In this document: piece by piece, positions 48,523-58,349 of the stretch
How the letters are laid out: every line of letters begins with the position of its first letter
Numbering within the stretch: the first letter of the stretch is position 1
Source of the DNA: Pseudorhodobacter aquimaris
GTDB taxonomy: Bacteria > Pseudomonadota > Alphaproteobacteria > Rhodobacterales > Rhodobacteraceae
Direction: 5' to 3'
NCBI RefSeq assembly: GCF_001202025.1
Contig: NZ_LGHS01000046.1
Span: forward strand, 186,001 to 250,000
DNA: 64,000 nt
The notes under the pieces: model-generated
Database searches by the model: none
What the model saw: the letters and a program-made list of their open reading frames with translations, nothing else
What the model was told of the DNA's origin: nothing
Made by a program: the position numbers and the translations under genes

Positions 48523-48570
48523 TGGGACCTCCATTAATACGGGCTTGGATCTGATATAGCAGGATTTATA

Positions 48571-48592
48571 CATATTTCAAGAATTGAATATG
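48571..48592. promoter_or_regulatory. BigR/SqrR-like operator upstream of blh
   Basis: CATATTTCAAGAATTGAATATG is a near-perfect dyad (CATATT...AATATG, TCAA...TTGA with one extra T). AT-rich ATATT/AATAT dyads are the sites of the persulfide-sensing ArsR regulators BigR and SqrR. It lies 49 bases upstream of the blh ATG. No bigR gene is seen in the window. Confidence 0.5.
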
Positions 48593-48673
48593 TAAGATTT
48601 CGCCTTGTTGACTTGGGTCAATACCAGGGCAGGGGCCATGTGCTATAAGACTCCCGTATCAGTGGAGGTGGCG

Positions 48674-48991
48674 ATGAAAGGCCAAGATATTCGTCGACAA
48701 GAGCTTGAAACGCGGCGCGATCTGTTGACTGCGCGTCTGGCCGCGATTGAGGATGAGCTGGACAGCCACCAGTCTAGGGACTGGGACGATCTGGCGTCGG
48801 AACGTGAGCCGGATGAGGTTCTGGAAGGGCTGGGCCTGTCGGGTCAGCAAGAGCTTCGGATGATCGACGCGGCTTTGGCGCGTATGGATGCGGGGGAATA
48901 CGGTGCTTGCACCAAATGCGGCGCTGACATCAGCGAGGAACGTTTGGATGTTGTACCATTCACGCCGTTCTGTCGCGACTGCGCGGCCTAA
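48674..48991 (+). CDS. DksA/TraR-type zinc-finger protein
   Basis: A 105-residue protein with an N-terminal helical coil (about 1-55) and a C-terminal four-cysteine zinc finger, CTKCG...FCRDC, as in DksA/TraR. Short forms act on RNA polymerase through its secondary channel, often under stress. Typical DksA carries aspartates at the coil tip; here the coil has DWDDLASEREPDE. GGAGG is five bases before the ATG at 48674. It is followed 27 bases later by a 65-codon gene on the same strand and is divergent from blh. Confidence 0.82.
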   Translation: MKGQDIRRQELETRRDLLTARLAAIEDELDSHQSRDWDDLASEREPDEVLEGLGLSGQQELRMIDAALARMDAGEYGACTKCGADISEERLDVVPFTPFCRDCAA

Positions 48992-49018
48992 ATTGAACAA
49001 GAACAGGAGAAGACGACC

Positions 49019-49216
49019 ATGACAGACAAGATCAAAGACCAAGGTGCCCAGCCACAAGCAGTGCCCTATGCCGTTGACGGGACTGACGGGCTGTCGGTCC
49101 TCTTTAATGAAATGCGGGCGCTGATGTCGGTGTTTCCGGGCGCGGGTTTCAACCCCGGTGCGCCGGTTTCAACCGATGAAGAAACCGAGGCGATGTTCGA
49201 TAACATGCCGGTTTAA
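49019..49216 (+). CDS. Conserved small hypothetical protein
   Basis: A 65-residue acidic protein with a GGAGAAG ribosome site. It has no membrane segment, cysteine or motif that I recognise; the C-terminal part is acidic (TDEETEAMFDNMPV). It follows the DksA-type gene at 27 bases and is probably co-transcribed with it. No function can be assigned. Confidence 0.6.
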   Translation: MTDKIKDQGAQPQAVPYAVDGTDGLSVLFNEMRALMSVFPGAGFNPGAPVSTDEETEAMFDNMPV

Positions 49217-49353
49217 CGGCAAAACGACGCTAAATTGCTGTTTTTTGCTGTAATGTGACGCTATGGGCTGCGGATGGGATTGCATAATCTGTCCGCAGCC
49301 TTGTTAAATGGGGCAAATGCGGGCACGGGGCCTGCTGGACTTCGGACGGCCTT

Positions 49354-51195
49354 ATGCAAAGCGATACCCCCTCTCTTGTCACCTTGGAACAGCGTGGCGC
49401 GGTTCTGGTCCTCTGGATCGACAATCCGCCTGTGAATGCGCTGGGGGCCGGGGTACGTGCGGGGCTCGCAGATGGTCTTGCGAATGCCGCTGACAATCCC
49501 GAAATCCACGCTGTCGCGCTTTTGGCGCGGGGGCGCATGTTTTCTGCCGGGGCGGAGATTTCAGAGTTTGGCAGGCCCTCTGATGCCCCGCTCTTGACCG
49601 ATTTGTGCAACCGGATAGAGAGCAGCCCCAAGCCGGTTGTGGCCGGAATTCATGGCCGCGCCCTTGGTGGCGGGTTGGAGCTGGCGCTTGCGGCCCATGC
49701 CCGCGTGGCACTTGCCGATGCGCAGATTGGCCTGCCCGAGGTCAAGCTTGGCATCCTGCCCGGCGCTGGCGGCACCCAGCGATTGCCGCGCCTGATTGAG
49801 CCGGATCAGGCATTGTCGATGATGATCTCGGGGAGTCCGGTTGCCGCGCCAGAGGCGCTGGCGATGGGGCTGCTGGACAAGGTGGTTGAAAAGGATCTGG
49901 AGGCGGCGACCATCACCTATGCATTGCATATGGCGGGGAATGGCCCTGTGGTTCCGACCCGCGACCGCCGTGACGGATTCCGCGATGGTAAACGCTTCTT
50001 TGCTGCGATTGCTGCGGCGCGCAGGACGCAAGAAACCGCTCCGCTGCCGGGCCCGGGGCGGATCATTGATTGTGTCGAGGCGGCGAACCTGTTGCCCTTT
50101 GAGCAAGGGCTTGCGTTTGAGCGCGCTGCTTTCAGCGAACTTGTCGCGACCCCAGAATCCCAAGCGCTGCGTCATACGTTTTTTGCGGAACGCCGTGCCG
50201 CGCATATGGAGGGGGCGCGGGCCAAGCCGCAGACTCTGGGGCATATTGCGGTCTTGGGCAGCAGGAATGATGCGGTTGCCTTGATAATGGAGCTGCTCTT
50301 TGCGGGGTATGATGTGACCATGGTTGATCACGATACGCAAAGCCTGTCCGAGGGGCTGGAGGCGGTGGCCCTGATCCTGGCCGCCGAAGTCAAGGCAGGC
50401 CAGATGGCGCAGGCCGAGCATGACGCGCAATGGGCGCGGCTCTATCCTGCCTTGTCGGGCAGCGATGACGGCGAGGCCGCGGATATGCTGTTTCTGACCG
50501 GCCCCTATCGGGCGCGGGGGGCAGAGGTGCCTGCCGTCCCGATCAAGGGTGGCGCGCCGATTGTGACCTTGGGGCATTTGGGGGCGGGCGGCGCGCAGGC
50601 CCTTGGATTGATCTTGATGCCTGCAAGCCGTAACGGGCATCTGGCCGAAATGCTGATCGCGCCCAACACCCAGCCAGAGGCGATTGCCACGCTGCTGCAT
50701 CTGCTCCGCAAATTGGGGCGGCCTGTGGTGCAAGGGCAAAACAGCGGCGTGAACGCAGGGCTGGTATTGGCGCTTCAGTCCAGCCTCAAGACGCTGGAGG
50801 CCCAGCACGGCCCCGAACCCGTGCGGGATTTGCTGGGCCGTTGGGGTATGATGCGCGACAACAAGGGCCATTTGCCGCCGCCTCTGGGGCCCATCAACCT
50901 GTGGTCGGGTCTGGCTGCGCCGGTGATGGGGGCGCTTGCCAATGCGGGGCTTCGTATGATCGGAGAGGGCACGGCGTTGCGCCCGTCGGATATCGATCTG
51001 GCGTTTATTCTTGGACATGGATTTCCGCGCTGGGGCGGTGGCCCGATGCTCTGGGCGGGGCGTCGCGGACTTATGGTGCTGCGCGATGATCTAAATCATT
51101 GGGCCGGTGATGCCCCAGATATCTGGTCGCCCGCGCCCCTGCTCGATGATCTGATCCGGCAAGGCATTTCGCTTGGAGATCTGAATGATGCGTGA
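49354..51195 (+). CDS. Enoyl-CoA hydratase fused to a degenerate 3-hydroxyacyl-CoA dehydrogenase half
   Basis: The 613-residue protein has the layout of a bifunctional beta-oxidation alpha subunit. The crotonase domain (about 8-190) is intact: the AGAEISEF oxyanion loop, E109 in GGGLELAL and E129 before [14 protein letters not shown]. The second half (about 295-600) looks like 3-hydroxyacyl-CoA dehydrogenase but has lost key residues. The Rossmann GxGxxG is replaced by [11 protein letters not shown] (300-310) and the HFFxPA catalytic histidine motif by LILMPA (419-424). It therefore probably keeps hydratase but not dehydrogenase activity. The C-terminal [15 protein letters not shown] segment is kept, so the fold is likely intact. 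Confidence 0.82.
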   Translation: MQSDTPSLVTLEQRGAVLVLWIDNPPVNALGAGVRAGLADGLANAADNPEIHAVALLARGRMFSAGAEISEFGRPSDAPLLTDLCNRIESSPKPVVAGIHGRALGGGLELALAAHARVALADAQIGLPEVKLGILPGAGGTQRLPRLIEPDQALSMMISGSPVAAPEALAMGLLDKVVEKDLEAATITYALHMAGNGPVVPTRDRRDGFRDGKRFFAAIAAARRTQETAPLPGPGRIIDCVEAANLLPFEQGLAFERAAFSELVATPESQALRHTFFAERRAAHMEGARAKPQTLGHIAVLGSRNDAVALIMELLFAGYDVTMVDHDTQSLSEGLEAVALILAAEVKAGQMAQAEHDAQWARLYPALSGSDDGEAADMLFLTGPYRARGAEVPAVPIKGGAPIVTLGHLGAGGAQALGLILMPASRNGHLAEMLIAPNTQPEAIATLLHLLRKLGRPVVQGQNSGVNAGLVLALQSSLKTLEAQHGPEPVRDLLGRWGMMRDNKGHLPPPLGPINLWSGLAAPVMGALANAGLRMIGEGTALRPSDIDLAFILGHGFPRWGGGPMLWAGRRGLMVLRDDLNHWAGDAPDIWSPAPLLDDLIRQGISLGDLNDA

Positions 51196-51204
51196 CACGC
51201 ATCC

Positions 51205-51420
51205 TTAGCCGAGGAAAATTCCCATAACGACCAGCATTAACCCAAGGGCAGAAATCCCCAAGGCGACCATATTATAAATGACTACCTTTTGTAGCGATTT
51301 GCGCACCACATCCTCTGGTTCGTCAGAGTTGCGCGCCCGCAGGGCAAGAACAACGCACCAGCCAAGCCCTGCCACCCCGACCAAAGAGACCAGCGCCCCG
51401 ATCCAAACCAAAACTTCCAT
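51205..51420 (-). CDS. Small two-helix membrane protein
   Basis: A 71-residue protein with two hydrophobic helices (about 3-26 and 48-70) separated by a charged loop (RARNSDEPEDVVRKSLQK). The ATG at 51420 is used; a purine-rich AAGGATAAGGG lies upstream. An inner membrane hairpin location is inferred. I do not recognise the family. It is convergent with the hydratase gene. Confidence 0.55.
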   Translation of the reverse strand: MEVLVWIGALVSLVGVAGLGWCVVLALRARNSDEPEDVVRKSLQKVVIYNMVALGISALGLMLVVMGIFLG

Positions 51421-51613
51421 GACTGTGCCCTTATCCTTAATCCCGCATTTTCGCCTAACCGAGGATGCTACATCTGACAAGGGCGCAAGCATTTATTGGC
51501 GCATGAAACTTTGGCGGCGTTGCAGGGCAATTTATGCCTGACAGCAAAGCTTTGCTTGAACAGCCCCCCTGTGGCAGGCTAGGGAAGGGTCTATCACATT
51601 CCATGAGGCAAAG

Positions 51614-51868
51614 ATGAGCGATCCAACCGACCAGTATTCCGTCACAGCAGATGAATTGCGCGCCTTCATTGAACGTTTTGAACAGTTGGACGCGGAAAAG
51701 GCTGACTTGGCTGAGCAACAAAAAGAGCTGATGGCCGAAGCAAAGGGCCGTGGCTACGACACCAAGGTTTTACGCAAGATTGTAGCCTTGCGCAAACGCA
51801 AGCCCGATGATGTTGCAGAAGAAGAAGCCGTCCTGGAGATGTATAAAACCGCTCTAAATATGATCTAG
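51614..51868 (+). CDS. gapR: GapR-family (DUF2312) nucleoid-associated protein
   Basis: An 84-residue protein that matches the alphaproteobacterial DUF2312/GapR family: an N-terminal coiled-coil helix (ELRAFIERFEQLDAEKADL) and the conserved KGRGYDTKVLRKIVALRKR region. GapR of Caulobacter binds overtwisted AT-rich DNA as a clamp and helps gyrase ahead of replication forks. Length matches the family. GAGG is five bases before the ATG. It stands alone, just before an IS-scarred region. Confidence 0.88.
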   Translation: MSDPTDQYSVTADELRAFIERFEQLDAEKADLAEQQKELMAEAKGRGYDTKVLRKIVALRKRKPDDVAEEEAVLEMYKTALNMI

Positions 51869-51948
51869 GGTTCTTGGCCGGGCCATGTTTTATTGGCTTG
51901 GCCGCTTCCACGCGGATGTTACGGCCTCACATTACCAACTGGATGTGA

Positions 51949-51986
51949 ATCTGCTAAAATAGTTTATTTTCATCTTGTTAGCAGAT
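51949..51986. repeat. Long inverted repeat in the gene-free stretch after gapR
   Basis: ATCTGCTAA (51949-51957) and TTAGCAGAT (51978-51986) are perfect 9-bp arms around a 20-nt AT-rich loop, 80 bases after gapR. The remainder of 51869-52321 shows no gene; a second small hairpin CCCCGG/CCGGGG lies at 52276-52292. Confidence 0.5.
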
Positions 51987-52321
51987 AACTGGGGTCCAGT
52001 TCTGTCGGTATGTAAACAGGATGAAAATCAGTCTTCGGGCAATTCCTACGGATGCGTCCGGTCTGCCTGCTCTGCCTCGTAGGGGGCGATTGATAGTATC
52101 CGCTTAATATTGCTGACACTATGGGGCAGCGAATGGTGTCACGGACATTGCGGTTGTTCTGCTTTCAGGCGATCGCAGCGGGTGTTTCGGGAGACACAGT
52201 TTGCACGCCGTTATAAAATGAACGCGAACCTGAACTTCAAGTGACTGCTTGATGCTCGGAGGGCTGCCCGAACCGCCCCGGCTTTACCGGGGGGGGCAAA
52301 ACTCTCGGAGAACTGCCCGTT

Positions 52322-53300
52322 ATGGAACAGACATAAAAGCAGAAGACCCCAAAGCCGTATTCACCTGAGATTTGTCAGTGCGCGGTGCGGTTGGCGATGA
52401 AACACCGTGATGATTGGCAGTCTGAGGCCGCAGCGCTGACAGCTGTTGCATGTAGATTTGGTTGTGCGCCGGACAGTCTTCGCACTTGGGTCCGCCAGAT
52501 CCAGTTTGATGGCGGCGTCCGCCCCGGACCCGCGAGTCAGAAGAAGGCGCGCATCAAGGAGTTGGAGCGTGAGAACCGCGAACTGCGTCAAGCCAATGAG
52601 GTTTTGCGCAAGGCCTTGGCGTATTCTGAACGGCGTGCCATTGTGCGCGACCCGAAGCGGGAATCGTCCCGGGCCAGGTCGGACTCCGCCTTGAGCGTCA
52701 AGATCGATGCAGCTTGGGAAGCCAACCGCAAGCTCTATCGCGCGCGGAAGATTTGGCACGTTCTGCGGTGGGAGGGTCAAGATGTCGCCCCCTGTCACGG
52801 TTTGCATGGCAAACCATTGCCGGGCAACGGCTGCACCGTTGAGCGTTTGATGCGCAACTTAGGTATCAGGGGGGGTAGCGGCAAAGAGGTCAAAACGACC
52901 AACCCGGACAGGTCTGTGCCATGCCCTGACGATAAGGTGAATCGCCTGTTCAGGGCGGATCGGCCAGATTAGCTTTGGGTTCCCGACTTTACCTATGTGC
53001 AGACATGGTCAGGGACGGTCTACGTCGCGTTCATGATTGGTGTTTTTGCAAGACGGATCGTAGGTTGGCGCATCTCGATATCCACGAAGACCCAATTTGT
53101 TCTTGATGCGCTTGAGTATGCAATATGGCAAAGAAAAACGCCTGATAACAGGGATTTGGCTCACCACTTGGGCCGCCCCTCTCACTGTTTCCAAGAAAAC
53201 CGTTGCCCGCTGCTTTCTTGGCCCCATCGGGTACATCACCCCCGCAGAAGCACGGGAAGCATTTTATGTCAATCTGAACACACTCGATATTGGCGTCTAA
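52322..53300 (+). pseudogene. Decayed IS3-family transposase
   Basis: Fragments of both IS3 reading frames remain. OrfA starts at ATG 52322 but has TAA as codon 5 (52334-52336), then continues KPYSPEICQCAV, a helix-turn-helix region and a leucine-zipper-like ARIKELERENRELRQANEV. OrfB parts follow: KLYRARKIWHVLRWEG, CTVERLMRNLGIRGG, a TAG at 52970-52972 in the usual Q-L-W-V-D-F-T position, WVPDFTYVQTWSGTVYVAF, and, after an internal deletion, YITPAEAREAFYVNL ending at 53300. Catalytic D-D-E residues are not all present, so the element cannot move by itself. Confidence 0.85.
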
Positions 53301-53687
53301 TCGTTGAACAAATCATCCCTCCGGTAAACAAGGCGCGGTTCACGAGGATCCGGGGCATCTGTTTGTTGGACGACCGGTCGGCGGCAAGGCTGCCTGCTGT
53401 GGCGCCATCTGAATTACACAGCGCCGCAGAAGCCGCACTGTGGAATGCCACTCGGTCAGTGTCGTTCGGTGCAAGGCAGTGGTCGTCAGGTCACGGAGAT
53501 CTGACTTCGCGCCTCAATTCTGAACGGCTTTATCGCTCTGGCCATACCCTAAATTCGTTCGCGTTAAGGGGCAACGCAACCTTGGCCCTCTTTGTGGACA
53601 AACAGCACCCGAGTGGGCCAGAACACAATCAGTGTCAGAATGTCATGATATTGAACTAAGTGGTTTGGTTGGAATATTTTCTGACAC
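53301..53687. other. Gene-free stretch between IS remnant and nos promoter
   Basis: No frame here has a ribosome site or recognisable protein similarity. The 3' half becomes AT-richer towards the FNR-type box. It may hold further IS debris, but I cannot identify it. Confidence 0.4.
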
Positions 53688-53701
53688 TTGAGATAGATCA
53701 A
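53688..53701. promoter_or_regulatory. FNR/NNR-type box upstream of the nos operon
   Basis: TTGAGATAGATCAA matches the FNR/Crp-family consensus TTGAT-N4-ATCAA at nine of ten conserved positions. It lies 34 bases before the nosC ATG. Low-oxygen and nitric-oxide regulators (FnrP/FnrL, NNR) use such sites to switch on denitrification genes. Confidence 0.75.
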
Positions 53702-53735
53702 GGACGCTTGGCGTGCGGATATTAAAAGTTTAGCA

Positions 53736-54200
53736 ATGAAACGTGCTGTCGCTATAATTTTCAGCTGGGTTATTGCTGTGAGCCTTACTTTGTATGGCCC
53801 CTTAGGCATGGCTACTGCCAGCGAAACAGGCACATCGTTTTATATGGAAATCTGCGCTGACGGTATTTCCAAAACCGTTCTCGTTGAAGGCGACGAAATC
53901 CCTGCAAACCCGTCTCATGATTGCCATGACTGCGTTGCGTGCAGTCACCTACTGGCTGGCGCGCTGTTTGATGCAAGCGGCACGTATGGCCCGTATAGCC
54001 CAATGACTTCGGCGATTACGCTTGTCTATTCCGACAGTCTGTACATCCCCACCGATACCATCCGTCCTATGCCGCGTGGGCCCCCGCCGGGGCACATTGC
54101 AATGCAGGCCAAGTCTAAGCTGATCCATGGTGGTCTGACAGATGTTGGCTTCAAAACACACGGCGACGGGCGACCACCTTTGAAGGACGCCAGCGCATGA
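53736..54200 (+). CDS. nosC: NosC-like exported protein with CxxCxxC motif
   Basis: The 154-residue product begins with a signal peptide (about 1-29, ending MATAS) and carries HDCHDCVACSH near residues 61-71, a CxxCxxC motif with flanking histidines. In Paracoccus the nos cluster starts with nosC, a gene of unknown function with this motif, in the order nosCRZDFYLX; the same order is seen here. Metal or redox chemistry in the periplasm is inferred. No strong ribosome site is visible. It overlaps nosR by four bases (ATGA). Confidence 0.75.
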   Translation: MKRAVAIIFSWVIAVSLTLYGPLGMATASETGTSFYMEICADGISKTVLVEGDEIPANPSHDCHDCVACSHLLAGALFDASGTYGPYSPMTSAITLVYSDSLYIPTDTIRPMPRGPPPGHIAMQAKSKLIHGGLTDVGFKTHGDGRPPLKDASA

Positions 54201-56407
54201 CACTATCTCGTTTTTTCCAAAAAATCATCGTCCTTGCCGCCACGTTGCTCCTTATCGGGCTTCCCGCATCGGCGGAAACGGTTCTATCCAAGCTCTTGCC
54301 CGATGTTGTCGCCGCCGAGCTTGTTGACGGAGCAGACGCTTTTGGCGCACTCGACGAAAATATCCCAGCAGTTCAGATCCTCAAAGGCGGAGAGCGCATC
54401 GGCTGGGCCTTTGTAACCTCTGATTTCGTGTCTACGACCGGGTACTCGGGCAAACCCATTCACACGATGGTTGCGGTTGATGATGCGGCCAAGGTGATCG
54501 GTGTGCAGTTGGTAAAGCACTATGAGCCGATTGTTTTGATCGGTATTCCTGATTCCAAAATCAAAGCACTTGTGGCGGGCTATACGGGGCTTGATCTGGT
54601 TGCCGAGGCCGAAAGCGGCGGAACCGCGCATGAGCTTGATATTATTTCCGGTGCGACCGTGACGATCATGGTGATTGACGATTCAATCATCCGCTCGGGG
54701 CTGAAGGTTGCGCGCCAGCTGGGACTGGGCGGGCTTGCCGTTGAAGAGCCGGGCGCAGGCCCGCAATTTGAAATCAACCCTGACGCCGAGGCCGCCAGTG
54801 ACTGGATGACGCTTGAGGGTGACGGCACGTTGCGCCGCCTGTCGCTGGATGTCGGTCAGGTGAACGAAGCTTTTGCGGCGATGGAGGATGAGCGTGCGGG
54901 CCAGCGTGCGCTTACAGAGCCGCCGGAAACCACATACATTGAGATGCAGGCGGCCTTGGTGTCGCACCCAGCAATCGCCAAAGCGCTGCTTGGCGACGCG
55001 GTTGCACAAAATTTGGATGACTGGCTGGAGGAGGGCGACCACGCTGTCGCCATCTTCGGGCGGGGGCTCTATTCCTTCAAGGGCTCGGGCTATGTGCGCG
55101 GCGGTATTTTTGACCGGATCGTGCTGATCCAACATGATGTCTCCGTTCGTTTCCGTGACCGGATGCACAAACGTATCAACACCATCGCGGCTGAGGGCGC
55201 ACCGGTATTTAATGAGGCGGATCTTTTCAAGATACCGGCTGACAGTGGGTTCGACCCGACACAGCCCTTCCGTATCCAGCTTTTGGCGCAGCGTGAGGTT
55301 GGCGCGATTGAAAAGGTCTTTACGACCTTTGATCTGGGGTACCAACTGCCGCCGCAATACATCCGGGCCATAGCGCCACCGGCCGAGGCCCCTGTGCCTG
55401 ACGCTGTTGATCAAGTCACCACGCAATCCGAGATCGACGCACAACAAGCCCTGTGGAAGCGTATCTGGAAAAGCAAAACCACCGAAATTATCGTGCTTGG
55501 CGTGATGCTGACCATTTTGACGGCGGTGTTTTTCTTTCAGTCATTAACAACCCGCAACGAGCGCTGGTTTTTCTGGTTCCGGATGTCGTTCCTCACGGTC
55601 ACGCTGGTTTATCTAGGCTGGTATGCCAATGCGCAGCTTTCGGTTGTGAACCTGATGGCGTTGTTCGGCTCGCTCGTGTCCGGGTTCAGCTGGCAGGCAT
55701 TCTTGCTTGATCCGCTGACGTTTATCCTGTGGTTCTCTGTTGCGGCGGCGCTGTTGTTCTGGGGCAGGGGCGCATATTGTGGTTGGCTTTGCCCCTTTGG
55801 CGCGCTTCAGGAACTGCTTAACCGTATCGCACGCGCGCTGCACATTCCGCAGTGGACACTTCCATGGGGTCTGCATGAGCGTCTGTGGCCGTTGAAATAT
55901 ATGATATTTCTTGGCCTGTTCGGCGTATCCCTGACCAGCATTGAACAAGCAGAGCGTCTGGCCGAGGTTGAACCTTTTAAAACAGCGATTATCCTGAACT
56001 TTGTGCGGGCCTGGCCGTTTGTTGCCTATGTTGCAGCACTGCTGATTGCGGGTCTGTTTGTAGAGCGGTTCTTTTGTCGCTACCTTTGCCCGCTGGGCGC
56101 TGCGCTGGCCATTCCGGCACGTATGCGGATGTTTGACTGGCTCAAGCGCTATCATGAGTGCGGCAATCCGTGTCAGACGTGCGCGCATCAATGCCCAGTT
56201 CAGGCCATCCACCCAACCGGTGAGATCAACCCGAACGAATGCATCAACTGCTTGCATTGTCAGGTGCTTTACCAATCCAAAACAACTTGCCCTGTCGTGA
56301 TCAAAAAGATGAAGCGCCGCGCCAAAGATGCGGTCGGCCCTGATCTTGCACGCTTTGTCGGGCATCCAAACCAACAACAAACACCACCAAACCTTAGGAA
56401 GGGATGA
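54197..56407 (+). CDS. nosR: NosR, membrane flavo-iron-sulfur protein for N2O reduction
   Basis: The 736-residue protein has a signal peptide (about 1-25), a periplasmic FMN-binding domain (about 80-180) with the covalent-flavin motif SGATVT, a cluster of membrane helices (about 425-660) containing two CxxxCP sites ([12 protein letters not shown] and CRYLCPLGA), and a C-terminal cytoplasmic domain with two [4Fe-4S] motifs ([16 protein letters not shown] and CINCLHCQ). NosR passes electrons from the quinol pool towards NosZ and is needed for nosZ expression and activity. Start and end overlap nosC and nosZ in ATGA fashion. Confidence 0.95.
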   Translation: MTLSRFFQKIIVLAATLLLIGLPASAETVLSKLLPDVVAAELVDGADAFGALDENIPAVQILKGGERIGWAFVTSDFVSTTGYSGKPIHTMVAVDDAAKVIGVQLVKHYEPIVLIGIPDSKIKALVAGYTGLDLVAEAESGGTAHELDIISGATVTIMVIDDSIIRSGLKVARQLGLGGLAVEEPGAGPQFEINPDAEAASDWMTLEGDGTLRRLSLDVGQVNEAFAAMEDERAGQRALTEPPETTYIEMQAALVSHPAIAKALLGDAVAQNLDDWLEEGDHAVAIFGRGLYSFKGSGYVRGGIFDRIVLIQHDVSVRFRDRMHKRINTIAAEGAPVFNEADLFKIPADSGFDPTQPFRIQLLAQREVGAIEKVFTTFDLGYQLPPQYIRAIAPPAEAPVPDAVDQVTTQSEIDAQQALWKRIWKSKTTEIIVLGVMLTILTAVFFFQSLTTRNERWFFWFRMSFLTVTLVYLGWYANAQLSVVNLMALFGSLVSGFSWQAFLLDPLTFILWFSVAAALLFWGRGAYCGWLCPFGALQELLNRIARALHIPQWTLPWGLHERLWPLKYMIFLGLFGVSLTSIEQAERLAEVEPFKTAIILNFVRAWPFVAYVAALLIAGLFVERFFCRYLCPLGAALAIPARMRMFDWLKRYHECGNPCQTCAHQCPVQAIHPTGEINPNECINCLHCQVLYQSKTTCPVVIKKMKRRAKDAVGPDLARFVGHPNQQQTPPNLRKG

Positions 56408-56409
56408 AA

Positions 56410-58347
56410 ATGTCTGAAGGTAACAAACTGCCAATTTCGCGCAGAAGCCTGCTGGGCGCAACGGCCGGAGGGGCCGCACTGGCCGGGGCATTCGGTTCAC
56501 GTGCGATGCTGACCGGAACTGTCGCGGTGGGTGCTGCCACAGCTGTCAGTGCAACCAAGGTAAATGCTGCCGGTGCCGAGGTTGCGCCAGGCCAGCTTGA
56601 TGAATATTATGGTTTCTGGTCGTCGGGCCAGTGCGGCGAGATGCGTATTCTTGGCATTCCGTCAATGCGTGAATTGATGCGCATCCCCGTGTTCAATATC
56701 TGCTCGGCCACAGGCTGGGGCTTGACCAATGAATCCAAAAAGATCCTGACCGAAGGGCTGACAGAAAAAACCAAGGCCCAGCTTGCGGCCAATGGTTATG
56801 AGTTCCCGCCCAATGGTGACTTGCACCACCCCCATATGTCCTTTACCGAAGGCAAATATGACGGGCGCTTCTTGTTCATGAATGACAAGGCCAATACACG
56901 TGTTGCCCGTGTCCGTTGTGACGTGATGAAATGCGACAAGATCCTTGAGATCCCGAACGCCAAGGCGATCCATGGTCTGCGCCCACAACGCTGGCCGCGT
57001 ACCAACTACATCTTCTGTAACGGTGAAGATGAAGTGCCAATGGTAAACGACGGCAAGATCTTGGATGAGCCTGAGAAGTATGTAAACTTCTACACCGCTG
57101 TAAATGCCGACGAAATGACAGTGGCGTGGCAGGTTATGGTGACGGGCAACCTCGACAACACCGATTGTGACTATGACGGGAAATATGCTTTCTCGACGTC
57201 GTATAACTCGGAAATGGGCATGACGCTTGCGGATATGACCGAAGCCGATATGGACCACGTTGTTGTTTTCAACATCAAAGAGATTGAGGCCGGCATCGAA
57301 GCGGGCGATTTCATCGAGCTTAATGGCGTGAAGGTCCTGGACGGGCGTAAAGGGCAAAACAAGAAATACACCCGCTACATCCCGATCCCGAACAACCCGC
57401 ACGGCTGTAACATGGCACCGGACAAGATCCACCTTTGCGTCGCGGGCAAGCTGTCGCCCACAGTCTCGGTAATCGATGTTCGCAAACTGGACGCCGTGTT
57501 TAATGAAGATGCTGATCCGCGCAGCGTCGTCGTGGCAGAACCGGAGCTGGGCCTTGGTCCATTGCACACCTGCTTTGACGGTGCGGGCCGCGCCTATACC
57601 ACGCTGTTCCTGGACAGCCAGGTTGTTGTTTGGGACATTGCCAAAGCGATCGAGCTTTATAATGGCGCGGATGTTGACCCCATCATCACCAAAGAGGATG
57701 TGCACTATCAACCCGGTCACAACTCCACCGTTATGGGTGAAACCTTGGAAGCATCGGCCAAGTACTACTTGACGATGAACAAGTTCTCCAAGGACCGTTA
57801 CCTCAATGTTGGTCCGTTGAAGCCTGAAAACGAGCAGTTGTTCGCAATCGACGGTGACAAGCTGACATTGATCCATGATGGCCCGACATTTGCCGAACCG
57901 CATGATGCGATTATCGTTGACCCAAGCAAGGTGAACCCGAAATCCGTTTGGGATCGGCAGGATCCGATGTGGGCAGACGCGCGCAAACAGGCCGAGGCGG
58001 ACGGTGTTGATCTGGATGACTATCAAGATACGGTCATTCGGGATGGCAACAAAGTGCGGGTTTACATGTCCAGCCAGGCACCAAACTTTGCGCTTGAAAG
58101 CTTTACCGTGAAGCAAGGCGATGAAGTCACCGTCTATGTGACCAACCTTGATGACATCGACGATCTGACGCACGGCTTTACCATGGGCAACCACGGGGTG
58201 GCGATGGAGATTTCTCCACAACAGACGTCGTCGATTACCTTTGTTGCTGCCACCCCTGGTGTGTTCTGGTATTATTGCCAGTGGTTCTGCCACGCACTCC
58301 ACATGGAAATGCGCGGGCGTATGTTTGTTGAACCAAAGGACGCCTGA
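56410..58347 (+). CDS. nosZ: Nitrous oxide reductase, clade I
   Basis: A 645-residue periplasmic multicopper enzyme that reduces N2O to N2. The N-terminus has a twin-arginine signal ([12 protein letters not shown]), the mark of clade I NosZ. The beta-propeller supplies CuZ histidines in [23 protein letters not shown] and AEPHDAI. The C-terminal cupredoxin domain has the CuA site [12 protein letters not shown] plus the upstream histidine in [16 protein letters not shown] lies six bases before ATG 56410; ATG 56404 abuts it and would overlap nosR. All expected metal ligands are present, so the enzyme should be active. Confidence 0.97.
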   Translation: MSEGNKLPISRRSLLGATAGGAALAGAFGSRAMLTGTVAVGAATAVSATKVNAAGAEVAPGQLDEYYGFWSSGQCGEMRILGIPSMRELMRIPVFNICSATGWGLTNESKKILTEGLTEKTKAQLAANGYEFPPNGDLHHPHMSFTEGKYDGRFLFMNDKANTRVARVRCDVMKCDKILEIPNAKAIHGLRPQRWPRTNYIFCNGEDEVPMVNDGKILDEPEKYVNFYTAVNADEMTVAWQVMVTGNLDNTDCDYDGKYAFSTSYNSEMGMTLADMTEADMDHVVVFNIKEIEAGIEAGDFIELNGVKVLDGRKGQNKKYTRYIPIPNNPHGCNMAPDKIHLCVAGKLSPTVSVIDVRKLDAVFNEDADPRSVVVAEPELGLGPLHTCFDGAGRAYTTLFLDSQVVVWDIAKAIELYNGADVDPIITKEDVHYQPGHNSTVMGETLEASAKYYLTMNKFSKDRYLNVGPLKPENEQLFAIDGDKLTLIHDGPTFAEPHDAIIVDPSKVNPKSVWDRQDPMWADARKQAEADGVDLDDYQDTVIRDGNKVRVYMSSQAPNFALESFTVKQGDEVTVYVTNLDDIDDLTHGFTMGNHGVAMEISPQQTSSITFVAATPGVFWYYCQWFCHALHMEMRGRMFVEPKDA

Positions 58348-58349
58348 AT

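Noticed and set aside
48605-48673. N-terminal extension of the DksA-type protein from 48605
   Set aside because: No ribosome site there, while GGAGG is correctly spaced before ATG 48674 and the extension is not family-like.
52997-53659. Plus-strand frame of 220 codons as an intact gene
   Set aside because: Only the first 45 residues match an IS3 transposase; the rest is out of frame with the transposase tail that ends at 53300, so it is part of a pseudogene.
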